A stretch of 64,000 bases of DNA from Bog-756 sp963699345 (lineage in GTDB: Bacteria; Actinomycetota; Acidimicrobiia; Acidimicrobiales; RAAP-2): positions 1,488,001 to 1,552,000 of the forward strand of contig CAVOTL010000005.1 of the NCBI GenBank assembly GCA_963699345.1. Direction: 5' to 3'. Shown here piece by piece: positions 44,950 through 53,485 of the stretch. Position 1 is the stretch's first letter, and each line of letters opens with the position of its first letter. The notes under the pieces were generated by a model. That model searched no databases. It was not told the DNA's origin and was given only the letters and a program-made list of their open reading frames with translations. The translations under genes and the position numbers were made by a program.

Positions 44950-45105
44950 GGGGTTCGAACGTAGTCCCATCACTTCCGTTGCCGACCGTGCGAAGGGAGC
45001 CGAAGCGCCCGAATTCGGCCCCAACTGAGACCTTCACTACACATCACCCCAGGTCAGCGGCCCAGGAGGGGTTCGAACATAGTCGCATAACCTCCACCCG
45101 TTGTC
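44950..45105. repeat. Att-like repeat module B (degenerate tRNA-Ala 3' ends)
   Basis: It has the same two-part structure as module A: GGGGTTCGAACGTAGTC with CCATCACTT near 44950-44975, then CCCCAGGTCAG and GGGGTTCGAACATAGTC with GCATAACCTCCACCC (45047-45105). The distance between the two halves matches module A within a few bases. It bounds the second island, whose other end is module A. Confidence 0.6.
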
Positions 45106-45516
45106 AGATGTACAACGTTTGCTCCAACGGATTGCTCGGCGCAGGCGATCACAGGCCTCACCACGCGCGACAAGTTGCAATGGGGGCTAGTCGGTTTCGT
45201 CGGTGTGCTCGCCGCAAGTCCCTAGCTCTAAAACTGATGAAGGTTGTTCACATGGGGTCCTCTGAGGGAGGGACTCGATGGACGAGCGAGAACAGCAGCC
45301 CAAGATCAGGCACCGCCTGGCCATTTGGGCGTCGACTTGCCAAGTGAGGTAGCCGGTCGGGTGGAGCTTGACCGCCAGGCGCCTCGCCCAGCCCTTGCCG
45401 GCGACCCCCTCCGATTAGTAGTGGGGTCCGGTCGGGCGGATGAGCCGACACCTCGCCCCTGGGGCGTGCCCGTGACCGGATAGGGCGGGGTCGTTCCCGG
45501 CGGCACTCTCGTGCAA
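45106..45516. other. Non-coding stretch beyond the second island
   Basis: No frame here has an RBS and protein-like composition. Base composition returns to that of the chromosome after about 45300. I see no RNA gene; the hairpin at its far end is listed separately. Confidence 0.5.
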
Positions 45517-45549
45517 ACCGCCCGGCCGGGGCCGTTCCGGCCGGGCGGT
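45517..45549 (-). terminator. Terminator of the large secreted-protein gene
   Basis: ACCGCCCGGCCGG and its exact complement (13-bp stem) flank a 7-nt loop 45 bp beyond the stop codon. On the minus strand the stem is followed by TT. Confidence 0.75.
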
Positions 45550-45593
45550 CGTCGCGGCCCCCGGTCAACCGGTCGCCTACACCCTCATCTTGC

Positions 45594-48500
45594 TCAGCTG
45601 ATGGTCAGAGCGTTCACCGCGGTGGTCGTGCCGCCCGTCTCGGTCAGGGTCACCGAGAACGATCCGGCGGGAGTGTCCTTGGCCACCGAGAGCTTCAGCT
45701 TCAGCGTCGGGTTGGGATGCTTCTTCGAAGCCTTGCCGACCTTGACCGACACCACGGTGACCGACGGGTTCGACACCGTCACGACCGCGCTCGAGTCGAA
45801 GCCCGTGCCGGAGACGGTGGTGGTGAGCTTCTTACCCGGGGCCACGACCGTCTTGGAGAACCCGGTGATGCTGGGCCCGGTCACGGTCACGCTCTCCGTC
45901 GTGACGAGCGTCGTGCCGTCGGTGTTGGACAGCGTCGTGGTGACCGTGTGCGTCCCGGGTGCGCTGTAGGTGTGGCTCCCGGTGACGGTCCCCGTGCCGC
46001 CGCTGACGTTGACGGTGGCCGGGCTGGTGGCCGTGCCGTCGCCCCAGTTGACGGTGGCGGAGTAGATGCCGGTGCCGTCACTGGCACTACCGATGTTCGC
46101 CAGGACCACGGTGCCGGTGCCGATGTTCTCCTTGGGCGTCAGCGGTGCGGCGGCGAGGGTGAACGGTGCCTGGGTCACCAGCCGGACCGCCCCCGACGGG
46201 TAGGAGACGGCATAGGCGGCCGGCCCGAACGACAGCGTCGAGAAGGTCCCGGTCACCGGTCCGCCGAACGGCGTGAAGACGCTGCCGACCGCCGGCGATC
46301 CCACCGTGGTGACGGCCAGGGTGCTGCCGGTCGACAGGGTCGTTCCCGGACCGGTGATGCCGCCCGAACCCGGTGTCCCGTTGACGGTGACACCGAACGT
46401 GCCCGCCCCGGTGAGTGAAGAGCCATTGGACAGCGACAACGCGCCACCGTTGGCTACCTGGAAGGTGCCCGCGTTCGAGGTGGAAGTCCCCTGGTCCTGC
46501 ACGGTGCTGGGCGCACCGATGGTGACCGTCCCGCCGGACGCGACGGAGATGGGTGCACGAAGGTAGACGTTGTTGCCCGTGCCCGTCGTGGACAGGGCGC
46601 CGCCGCCGGCGACCGTGAGCATCGAGCCGTCGATGAGCGCGTAGCCGTTGGGGGATGGCGTCATGACGACCGACCCGTCGTCGGTGACGGACGAGCCCTG
46701 CAGGTTCAGTGAGACCGAAGCCACGGCGCCGTCGACCTCGACCGTCTGACCCGCCGGGACGGTGCCGCTGAGGTTGGCGCTCCCCCGGACGTCGATGGTC
46801 CCGGTGCCGGCCGTGTCCGCGACGGTGCCGCTGGTGACGGTCACCGGGTTGCCCACGATCGAACCGCTGGACTGGTTGAAGCTGGCGTTCTCGGTCATCG
46901 TGCCGGTGACGGTCAGCGTCCCGGCGTTCGTGAAGACGTCACCGCCGTTGCTGAGCGAGTACGCCGCCCCGGCTGACACCGTGAAGTTCCCGTCGTTGAC
47001 CGTGGTGGTGCCTTCGTCCTGCGCGTTCGTGGGAGCTCCCAGTGTCACCGTGCCGCCGGTCTGGTTGGTGATGTTCGTGCGCAGGTAGGCGACGTTGGAC
47101 GTGCCCCCAGTGGAGAGGGACGCACCCGATGCCACCGAGACGGGGCTGCCGTTGAGCCAGGCGTAGCCGTTGGCGGACGGTGTCAGCACGAGACCGCCGT
47201 CGTCGGTGACCGAGGTGCCGGTCAGGTTCAGCGTGACCGACGTGACCGCACCGTCCACGTTCACCGTCTGTCCGGTCGGGATCGTGCCGCTGAGCGACGC
47301 GCTGCCTCGGACGTCGATGGTGCCGGTGCCGGCCGTGTCCACGATGGCACCACCGGTGACCGTCACTGGATGGCCGACGATCGATCCGCTCGTCTGGGTG
47401 TACGTGCCGGCCGACTCGGTCAGGGTGCCCGAGACGGTGAGCGTCCCCGCATTGGTGAGGGAATCCCCGCCGGTGGTCACCCCGTAGGTCGCACCGGCAG
47501 ACACCGTGAGGCTGCCGTCGTTGACCGTGGCGGTGTCGTAGTCCTGCTGGCTCGTCGGCGCGCCAAGTGTGACCGTGCCACCGGCCTGGTTGGTGATGGA
47601 GGTCCGCAGGTAGGCGATGTTGGACGTTCCGCCGGTGGAGAGGGACGCGCCGGAGGCGACCGTGACCGGGCTACCGCCCAGCCAGGCGTAGCCGTTGGCC
47701 GACGTCGTCAGCACCAGGCTGCCGTCGTCGGTGACCGATATGCCCGTGAGGCTCAACGTGACCGACTGGGTCGCAGCGTCGACGGTCACCGTCTGACCCG
47801 TCGGGATGGTGCCGCTGAGGCTCGCACTGGCACGGACGTCGATGGCCCCGGTCCCGGCCGTGTCCACCACCGACCCGCCGGTGATCGTCACCGGACCCCC
47901 GGAGATCGAGCCGCTGGTCTGCGTGAACGTCCCGGCCGACTCGTCCATCGTGCCCGAGACGGCCAACGTCCCGGCATTGGTGAACGAGTCCGAGCCGGTG
48001 TTCACCTGGTAGTTGCCACCCGAGGGCACCGTAAGGTTGCCGTCGTTCACGGTGGCGGTGTCGTAGTCCTGGAGGGTCGTGGCCGCTCCGAGGGAGACCG
48101 TGCCGCCGATCGAGTTGGTGAGGGAGGCCCGCAGGTAGGCGGTGTTGGTCGTACCCGAGGTCGACAGCGTGCCGCCCGAGTTGACGGTCACGGGACCTCC
48201 GCCCAGCCACACGTAGCCGTTGGTGCCGGGCGCCATGTCGAGGACACCGCCGGCGGCCACCACGCTGGACGAGTCGAGGCTCAGGGTGACACTGGACGAT
48301 GTGGCCTCAGCCAGGAGTGTCTGAGTCCCGCTGGTCGCCCCGCCGACCTGCAGGGCACCCACGGTGACACTTCCGGTGAGGGTGACCGTGTACGTGCCCG
48401 GTGCCGAGATGCACACGACGCTCGAGCTGGTCGGGAAGCCGGAGGACCAGTAGGACGGACTCGCCCCCCAGTCGGTCGTCCCGCTCGTCGGGCCCTGCCA

Positions 48501-48623
48501 CGAGTCCGTGCAGCTCAACGCCGCGGCACTGGGCGTTGCGGACACGACGGCGACGGCGCCTGCCGATCCCAACGTCCCGACGGCCACCAGTGCGGCCATC
48601 GCCGCTCCACGGATTGCACGCAT
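45594..48623 (-). CDS. Large secreted repeat protein with PKD-like and Ig-like C-terminal domains
   Basis: 1009 aa, intact. Signal peptide: residues 1-36 (AAMAALVAVGTLGSAGAVAV, cleavage likely after PSAAA). Residues about 100-760 are Gly/Thr/Ser/Val-rich and contain four copies of a 175-residue repeat, with NGYxWL or similar at 135, 310, 485 and 659 and VTVxSGxxLSTxGT after each. This composition suggests a right-handed beta-helix or other beta-solenoid. Residues about 825-915 resemble a PKD domain (ATVNWGDGTATSPATVNVSG, GSHTYSAPGTHTVTTTLSNT). The last 95 residues look like an IPT/TIG or Ig fold. No LPXTG or C-terminal anchor is seen, so it is probably released or held by lectin-like interactions. 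Divergent from the SARP-like gene, with SARP-type sites between them. Confidence 0.85.
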   Translation of the reverse strand: MRAIRGAAMAALVAVGTLGSAGAVAVVSATPSAAALSCTDSWQGPTSGTTDWGASPSYWSSGFPTSSSVVCISAPGTYTVTLTGSVTVGALQVGGATSGTQTLLAEATSSSVTLSLDSSSVVAAGGVLDMAPGTNGYVWLGGGPVTVNSGGTLSTSGTTNTAYLRASLTNSIGGTVSLGAATTLQDYDTATVNDGNLTVPSGGNYQVNTGSDSFTNAGTLAVSGTMDESAGTFTQTSGSISGGPVTITGGSVVDTAGTGAIDVRASASLSGTIPTGQTVTVDAATQSVTLSLTGISVTDDGSLVLTTSANGYAWLGGSPVTVASGASLSTGGTSNIAYLRTSITNQAGGTVTLGAPTSQQDYDTATVNDGSLTVSAGATYGVTTGGDSLTNAGTLTVSGTLTESAGTYTQTSGSIVGHPVTVTGGAIVDTAGTGTIDVRGSASLSGTIPTGQTVNVDGAVTSVTLNLTGTSVTDDGGLVLTPSANGYAWLNGSPVSVASGASLSTGGTSNVAYLRTNITNQTGGTVTLGAPTNAQDEGTTTVNDGNFTVSAGAAYSLSNGGDVFTNAGTLTVTGTMTENASFNQSSGSIVGNPVTVTSGTVADTAGTGTIDVRGSANLSGTVPAGQTVEVDGAVASVSLNLQGSSVTDDGSVVMTPSPNGYALIDGSMLTVAGGGALSTTGTGNNVYLRAPISVASGGTVTIGAPSTVQDQGTSTSNAGTFQVANGGALSLSNGSSLTGAGTFGVTVNGTPGSGGITGPGTTLSTGSTLAVTTVGSPAVGSVFTPFGGPVTGTFSTLSFGPAAYAVSYPSGAVRLVTQAPFTLAAAPLTPKENIGTGTVVLANIGSASDGTGIYSATVNWGDGTATSPATVNVSGGTGTVTGSHTYSAPGTHTVTTTLSNTDGTTLVTTESVTVTGPSITGFSKTVVAPGKKLTTTVSGTGFDSSAVVTVSNPSVTVVSVKVGKASKKHPNPTLKLKLSVAKDTPAGSFSVTLTETGGTTTAVNALTIS
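46404..48221 (-). repeat. Four tandem ~525-bp coding repeats
   Basis: Repeat starts fall at protein residues 135, 310, 485 and 659, a spacing of 175, 175 and 174 codons. Copies 2 and 3 are the most alike (TATVNDGSLTVSAGA and TTTVNDGNFTVSAGA; NAGTLTVSGTLTESAG and NAGTLTVTGTMTENAS). Copy 4 is truncated and most diverged. Recent unequal crossing-over is likely. Confidence 0.8.
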
Positions 48624-48707
48624 GAGGTCTCCTCCGAGTTCGTCGCCCGACGGGGCGGCCGGACGCGACCCGGATGGGCCCCGCCTGAAACAAGTGTGGC
48701 AACCGCT

Positions 48708-48736
48708 CGCTAACAGAACGCTAACGGAGCGCTAAC
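48708..48736. promoter_or_regulatory. Triple heptamer direct repeat, SARP-type operator
   Basis: CGCTAAC occurs at 48708-48714, 48719-48725 and 48730-48736, three identical heptamers separated by exactly 4 bp (11-bp pitch, one helix turn). A fourth degenerate copy (TGGCAAC) is in register at 48697-48703. Heptamers repeated at 11 bp near the -35 are how SARP/BTAD regulators recognise promoters. The array is 85-113 bp before the secreted-protein start and ends 8 bp before the BTAD gene's ATG, so it could activate one and repress the other. Confidence 0.75.
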
Positions 48737-48744
48737 GTTGCCAG

Positions 48745-51582
48745 ATGGGTCTCGTGCGCAGGAATCGGCTCCTGGCGCAACTGCGGGACCGCCATCGTCT
48801 GTCGGTCGTCGCACTCGAGTCGCCGGCCGGATTCGGGCGGTCGGTGCTGGTGGACCAGGCGCTGGAGGAGGGACCGGACCTGCCGGACGATCGCGACCTC
48901 CTCTACCGCTGCGTGCCGGCTGACTCGAACTCCGCCGTGTTCGCCACCCACCTCCTGGTCGCGTGCAACGGACGGGACGTGGCCTGGGCACCGACGGACG
49001 GGATCCCGACCGGTGCCGGCGTCGTGGACGCGCTCGCCGCGGCCATGCCCCGTCGCGGCCACCTCTGCCTCGTCCTCGACGGGCTGGAGCTGGTGGCGCC
49101 AGCCGGCGATGCCCTCGTCTACCAGCTGGTTCGGAACCTGCCCAGCGGCGCGCACCTGGTGCTGTCGGGCCGGAGGCTGCCCCGGATCGGCCTCCCCCGG
49201 ATGGTGGCGTCCGGCACGGCGGTCCTGCTCGGGCCGGCGGAGCTCGCATTCACCCCGGACGAGGCGGACCAGGCCACCGAGGGGATCGACCTGCTAGAGG
49301 ACCCTCAGTTGGCCGCGTGGCCTGCGATGGTGGGACTGGCTCGTGCCGGCCACCCGGAACTGGCGGTCGCCTACGCCCGTGACGAGGTGCTGGCACCGGC
49401 GGGACCGCTCCTCACCCGCGCCGTCGCCACCGTGGCGGCGGTCGACGGTTGCACCGACGGTCAGCTCGGCCCCGTCCTCGCGTCGGTCGGGATCGGACCG
49501 TTGGACGATGTCGAGCACGTCAGATTCGAGCTCGGACGGCTGCCGCTGGCGGGCGGCACCGGTGGTTGCTGGCCCCGACCGGTGTGGTCCCAAGCCACCC
49601 GCGGCGTGCTGTCCGGGGCGGAGCTCGAGCTCGCGGCCGTGGCGAAAGCCCACTCCCTCGTGGCCGCCGGTGCGCTCCGTGAGGCGGGTGAGATGGCACT
49701 GCGCACCCGAAGCCCGGCGGCACTGGCCGAGGTGGTGCGTGCCGCACTGTCCAGCCAACCTCCACTCGCCCCGTTCGACGACCTGCGCACGTGGGACGCT
49801 TCCGGCGTCCTCGGCCCGGAGTCACCGGAGGGTCGCTGGTTGGCGACGACGGTGGACCTGCTGACCGGCGACGCCGGCGGGCGGGCGGTCGATCGCCTCG
49901 AGGACGTGCGCGCGTCGTTCGAAGCGGCCGGTGACCTTACGGGGGAGACCTCGCTACTGCTCCACCTCGGACACGTCGCCCGGGCCGGTGACGACATCGC
50001 CACCCTGGGGCGGGTCCTGCAGCGTGGAGAGGAGCTGGCTGCATCCGGCCAACCGTCGGCGGCGGCGCTCGTCTCGCTAGGTCACGCTGTGTCGGCCCAG
50101 TTGTCCGGTGACCCCATTGCGGCGCTGGCAGCACTCGACCGGATCCCTCCCGGCTCGCTGGCCGGCGACTGGGCCGGTCAGGCCCTGATGATCCGGGGGG
50201 CGAACCTCCTGCTCGCCGATCGCATCCACGCGGCCGTCGTGGCCCTCGAGGCAGCCACGGGGGAGGGTTCCGACTCGTCGCGTGCGGTGGCCTTCGACCT
50301 GCTCGCGTCCGCCCGCTGGTACGCGGAGGATCCGCTCGGCGCACTGAACGATGCGGAGACAGCCGAGCATCTGGCCGTCCGGGCCGATGTCCCGGGGCTC
50401 GTCCAGCGCATCCGGGCCACACGCGCCTGCTTCCTGGCGGCCTCCGGGCGGTATGGACCGGCCCGCAAGCTCCTTGACCGGGTGGAGCGCCGTGGGGGCC
50501 CGTCGCAGTCCGACGAGGCGGCCGCGCTGTGCCGGGTGGCCGAAGCCCTGCTCCTCGCAGACGCCGACGACCTCGCCGGTGCCCGTCGGGTGGTCGCCTC
50601 GGTGACCGTGAACGGGCGCGCCGTCCGCACCTCGCAGTGGACCGCCGCTCTCTCGACCGCCCTGGGCCTCGGCGGGCCCGGTGACAAGGACCCGGTCGGC
50701 GCCGCCGTGACTGGCACCGGCCTGTCCCGCGCTCGCAGCGCGGGAGAGGCCGGTGCCGCCCATCTCTCGGGTGGCCCGCCCGCCGACGCCGGTCACCGCC
50801 CCTATCTCCCGGCCCGCTGGTGCACGCCGTCCTCGCCCCTCGTGACGGTCTCGCTGCTGGGCACCGGCACCGTGCACCGGGGTGTGCGACACGTGGACCA
50901 TCCAGCATGGGGCAGGAGCCGCGTCCGCGAGCTCTGCCTCCACCTCGCGCTGGTCGAGGACCGCAGCCGCGAGGGAGTGGCGGCGGCACTGTGGCCCGAC
51001 CTCGAGGATCGGGCCGCCGGCCGCAACCTGCGCGTGACGTTGACGCACCTCCTCGACGTGCTCGATCCCGATCGCCAGCGGTCGCGGGGAAGCCGGCTCG
51101 TCGCCGACCGCGCCGGCTGCCTCTCCTTCGCCCGGGGCGGGGGGCTCACGATCGACCTGTGGGACCTCGAGGCCCACGCATCGGCCCTACTCGCCACGCC
51201 GGAGCCCGACCGTCCCGTCCTGTTGGCACTCGCCCGCCAGTTGGCCGACTCCGGGACCGGGCGGTTGCTTGGTGGGAGCCCGGTCGGCGAGTGGCTCGAA
51301 CCGCATCGACGGCGCCTGGACGACCTGGTAAGCGCGGCCGCGCTCTCCGCCGCCGACCGGGCACTGGGCATGGCCGACCCCGCACTCGCGGAGGCGCTCG
51401 CCCATCGGGCGCTGGCCGTCGACCCCTGGTCCGAGCGGGCGCAGCGGATGGTGATCGAGTCCCGTCTGGCACGTGGTGACCACGACGGTGCACGACGCGC
51501 GGCCGAGCACACGCTCGCCCTCCTCGCCGACCTGGACGCCACGCCAGCCCCGGAGACCTTGGCGCTGTTGCGACGTTCCTGA
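48745..51582 (+). CDS. Large SARP/BTAD-type transcriptional regulator
   Basis: 945 aa, intact. The N-terminal part (about 1-250) has the layout of a MalT/STAND ATPase (VALESPAGFGRSVLVDQALE, LCLVLDGLELVAPAGDALV) but the P-loop Lys is replaced: SPAGFGRS instead of GxxGxGK. A TPR-like middle (about 280-640) follows. Near 700 a winged-helix domain (RVRELCLHLALVEDRSREGV, AAALWPDLEDRAAGRNLRV) and a BTAD (residues about 810-945, ALAHRALAVDPWSERAQRMV) resemble AfsR/DnrI regulators, but with the DNA-binding end at the C-terminus. Divergent from the secreted repeat protein, with heptamer sites between; probably its dedicated activator. Confidence 0.82.
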   Translation: MGLVRRNRLLAQLRDRHRLSVVALESPAGFGRSVLVDQALEEGPDLPDDRDLLYRCVPADSNSAVFATHLLVACNGRDVAWAPTDGIPTGAGVVDALAAAMPRRGHLCLVLDGLELVAPAGDALVYQLVRNLPSGAHLVLSGRRLPRIGLPRMVASGTAVLLGPAELAFTPDEADQATEGIDLLEDPQLAAWPAMVGLARAGHPELAVAYARDEVLAPAGPLLTRAVATVAAVDGCTDGQLGPVLASVGIGPLDDVEHVRFELGRLPLAGGTGGCWPRPVWSQATRGVLSGAELELAAVAKAHSLVAAGALREAGEMALRTRSPAALAEVVRAALSSQPPLAPFDDLRTWDASGVLGPESPEGRWLATTVDLLTGDAGGRAVDRLEDVRASFEAAGDLTGETSLLLHLGHVARAGDDIATLGRVLQRGEELAASGQPSAAALVSLGHAVSAQLSGDPIAALAALDRIPPGSLAGDWAGQALMIRGANLLLADRIHAAVVALEAATGEGSDSSRAVAFDLLASARWYAEDPLGALNDAETAEHLAVRADVPGLVQRIRATRACFLAASGRYGPARKLLDRVERRGGPSQSDEAAALCRVAEALLLADADDLAGARRVVASVTVNGRAVRTSQWTAALSTALGLGGPGDKDPVGAAVTGTGLSRARSAGEAGAAHLSGGPPADAGHRPYLPARWCTPSSPLVTVSLLGTGTVHRGVRHVDHPAWGRSRVRELCLHLALVEDRSREGVAAALWPDLEDRAAGRNLRVTLTHLLDVLDPDRQRSRGSRLVADRAGCLSFARGGGLTIDLWDLEAHASALLATPEPDRPVLLALARQLADSGTGRLLGGSPVGEWLEPHRRRLDDLVSAAALSAADRALGMADPALAEALAHRALAVDPWSERAQRMVIESRLARGDHDGARRAAEHTLALLADLDATPAPETLALLRRS

Positions 51583-51757
51583 ACGGCCCCGGGTCGTGCC
51601 GGATGAATCGCCGCGGTCTGGTGACGATGCGTCAGGGCGCCAGGCGGCCCGGACCGTCCCGGGCGCGGTGGATCAGGCACCGACCCCCAACTCCACCAAG
51701 TTCCCTTGAGACCTTGACCATCGACTTATCCGTAGCCGGCGAAGCCGGGTTCGGCGA

Positions 51758-52594
51758 TCAGACGACCATCTCTTCGCCCTTGAGCGTCGTTCGATGCATC
51801 AGGCGACGCGAAGTCGACTGGAAGGGAAGGGCCCGGTGCAGCATCCCGGTATTGTCCCAAATGACCAGGTCACCTCGGTACCAGTGGTGGCGAAGCGTGA
51901 ACTCCGGTCGGGTCGACCACTCGAGCAATCGCTCAAGCAGGGCCTTTCCCTCATCCGGAGGCCAGCCGACCACTTCGGCCGCGGTGGCGCCGAGCAGGAG
52001 TGATCTCCGGCCGTCGCGGTGGGTCCACACAAGTGGATGGACCCGCGTCGGGACACGGTCCCAACCAGCGCGCTCCCTGTCCGACGCGTCCGGATGAGCC
52101 CGAAGCTGTGCATTGGCGAAACTGTGCACCACCTGCAGGTCGAGGATCTGAGCCTTCTCGGTCTCGGGTAGCGCCTCATACCCAACGTAGGTGCTCGCGA
52201 ACTCCGTATCGCCACCTGATTCATCGACTTCCCGCGCCGTCAGGAGGGTTGCCTTCTGTGGTAGTTCGTCGGTGGCTCCATCGATATGCCACAGGAAGTT
52301 GCCCTGCCGATACCACGCCAGCACGGCGTCCGTCTTCGACGGATCCAAGGTGATCGTCGCTATCTCGGGATGCTCATGCTCCCCGGTACGGCCCACGACG
52401 ACTTCGCCCAGCTGTCTGCTGAACGTGACGAGTTCACTATCGCTGATGTCGACCGCCCGGAAGACCAGCACGCCGAACCGCGCCAATTCAGCGAGCCACC
52501 TGGCGGCATCCCCCGCATCGACGAGGTCGTGACCGTTGAGGCCGACGATCTCCCCACCGAAGTTGGGCGTGAGTGGCGTCACGTGGATAGTCAT
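51758..52594 (-). CDS. TauD/TfdA-family 2-oxoglutarate-dependent dioxygenase
   Basis: 278 aa, intact. Fe(II) ligands are in GNFLWHIDGATDELP (HxD) and the distal His in WDNTGMLHRALPF, followed by RRLMHRTTLKG with the 2-oxoglutarate-binding Arg. Such enzymes hydroxylate taurine, chlorophenoxyacids or other acids, releasing sulfite or phenol; the substrate is not predictable. Beside a TetR regulator and a SnoaL-like protein in what looks like a degradation cluster. Confidence 0.9.
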   Translation of the reverse strand: MTIHVTPLTPNFGGEIVGLNGHDLVDAGDAARWLAELARFGVLVFRAVDISDSELVTFSRQLGEVVVGRTGEHEHPEIATITLDPSKTDAVLAWYRQGNFLWHIDGATDELPQKATLLTAREVDESGGDTEFASTYVGYEALPETEKAQILDLQVVHSFANAQLRAHPDASDRERAGWDRVPTRVHPLVWTHRDGRRSLLLGATAAEVVGWPPDEGKALLERLLEWSTRPEFTLRHHWYRGDLVIWDNTGMLHRALPFQSTSRRLMHRTTLKGEEMVV

Positions 52595-52756
52595 ACCGTC
52601 CTCCCGATGATCGGTTTCAGGGGGTGAGCGGGTGGATATGCGAGCCGCGACGAAGCCGTGCAGCCCACCGCTCTGGCCCTACAGCCATGCGCCACCCAAG
52701 TCGTACACCGTTCGAGCGCAGCCCCATGGGTCGCCCACTCGGGCGACCTCCCTGCG

Positions 52757-53485
52757 TCATGGCTGCAGCGGCGGCTGGCGGCCCGCCCGCTGTTTCCGCC
52801 CCTTGCCCCCGGCACCTGGCTCGACCGAGTCGAGGTAGGTCTCGAACAGCGACACCAGGTCGGCGTGGCCGGTCGTGATCCCGAATCCCTCCTCGAGTTG
52901 CATCATCATCGGGACACCGGTCATGAGGAACAGCCATGCACCCGGCGACAGGACGCCATCGCCGATCCCGACCTGTCCGAGCCCCCCCTCGCTCCATCTG
53001 GTCGTCAGCGCTTCGAGCTGCACCGCCCGAAGCCGCGTCGTCGCGTCGGTGATCTCGTTCCGGATGGATCTTCGGTGGTTGGCGAGCGCCATGAACTCCA
53101 ACACCAGTGCGGACGTGGTCTCGTCCTTGGTGTATTCCCACAGGGTGCGCAACGGCTGGTCGGCCCGGTCCTGCAGCGCCTCGACCAGTCGTTGCCGGCC
53201 CTGCTCCGATCGCCGACGGACCGTGGCGACGAACAGATCGTCGAGAGTCGGGAAGTAGTACTGGACGGTACCTGCCGTCACGTCGGCCTTGGCGGCCACG
53301 GCCCGGTAGCTGACGGCGGCGTAGCCCCTGTCGAGCATCAACTGCTCGACGCAGTCCAAGAGCTGGGCTCGTGTCCTCGATGCCTCGGTGCCGATTCGTC
53401 GAGGGGATGCCGATCGCACCTCACCCGTTTGCGCGGCGCGTGTGGTCCCCTCGTTCCGAACCACTGGATTCTCCGGGATCACCAT
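52757..53485 (-). CDS. TetR-family regulator
   Basis: 242 aa, intact. HTH: GTEASRTRAQLLDCVEQLML, VSYRAVAAKADVTAGTVQYY, FPTLDDLFVATV. An unusually long N-terminal tail of about 30 residues and a Lys/Arg/Pro-rich C-tail are present. Its start overlaps the SnoaL-like stop by 7 nt. The likely operator is the palindrome at 54125-54136 before that gene. Confidence 0.88.
   Translation of the reverse strand: MVIPENPVVRNEGTTRAAQTGEVRSASPRRIGTEASRTRAQLLDCVEQLMLDRGYAAVSYRAVAAKADVTAGTVQYYFPTLDDLFVATVRRRSEQGRQRLVEALQDRADQPLRTLWEYTKDETTSALVLEFMALANHRRSIRNEITDATTRLRAVQLEALTTRWSEGGLGQVGIGDGVLSPGAWLFLMTGVPMMMQLEEGFGITTGHADLVSLFETYLDSVEPGAGGKGRKQRAGRQPPLQP

Noticed and set aside
41653..45105. CRISPR array from the repeated ~59-bp units
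   Set aside because: Only two copies 3.4 kb apart with genes between and tRNA homology; no regular spacers and no cas genes.
35834..45105. Integrase or transfer gene inside the tRNA-Ala islands
   Set aside because: Every gene there was identified as regulator, enzyme or membrane protein; none has recombinase motifs.
46273..48012. Several open frames on the plus strand over the repeat protein
   Set aside because: They arise from the periodic Thr/Val/Gly codons of the opposite strand and share its 525-bp period.
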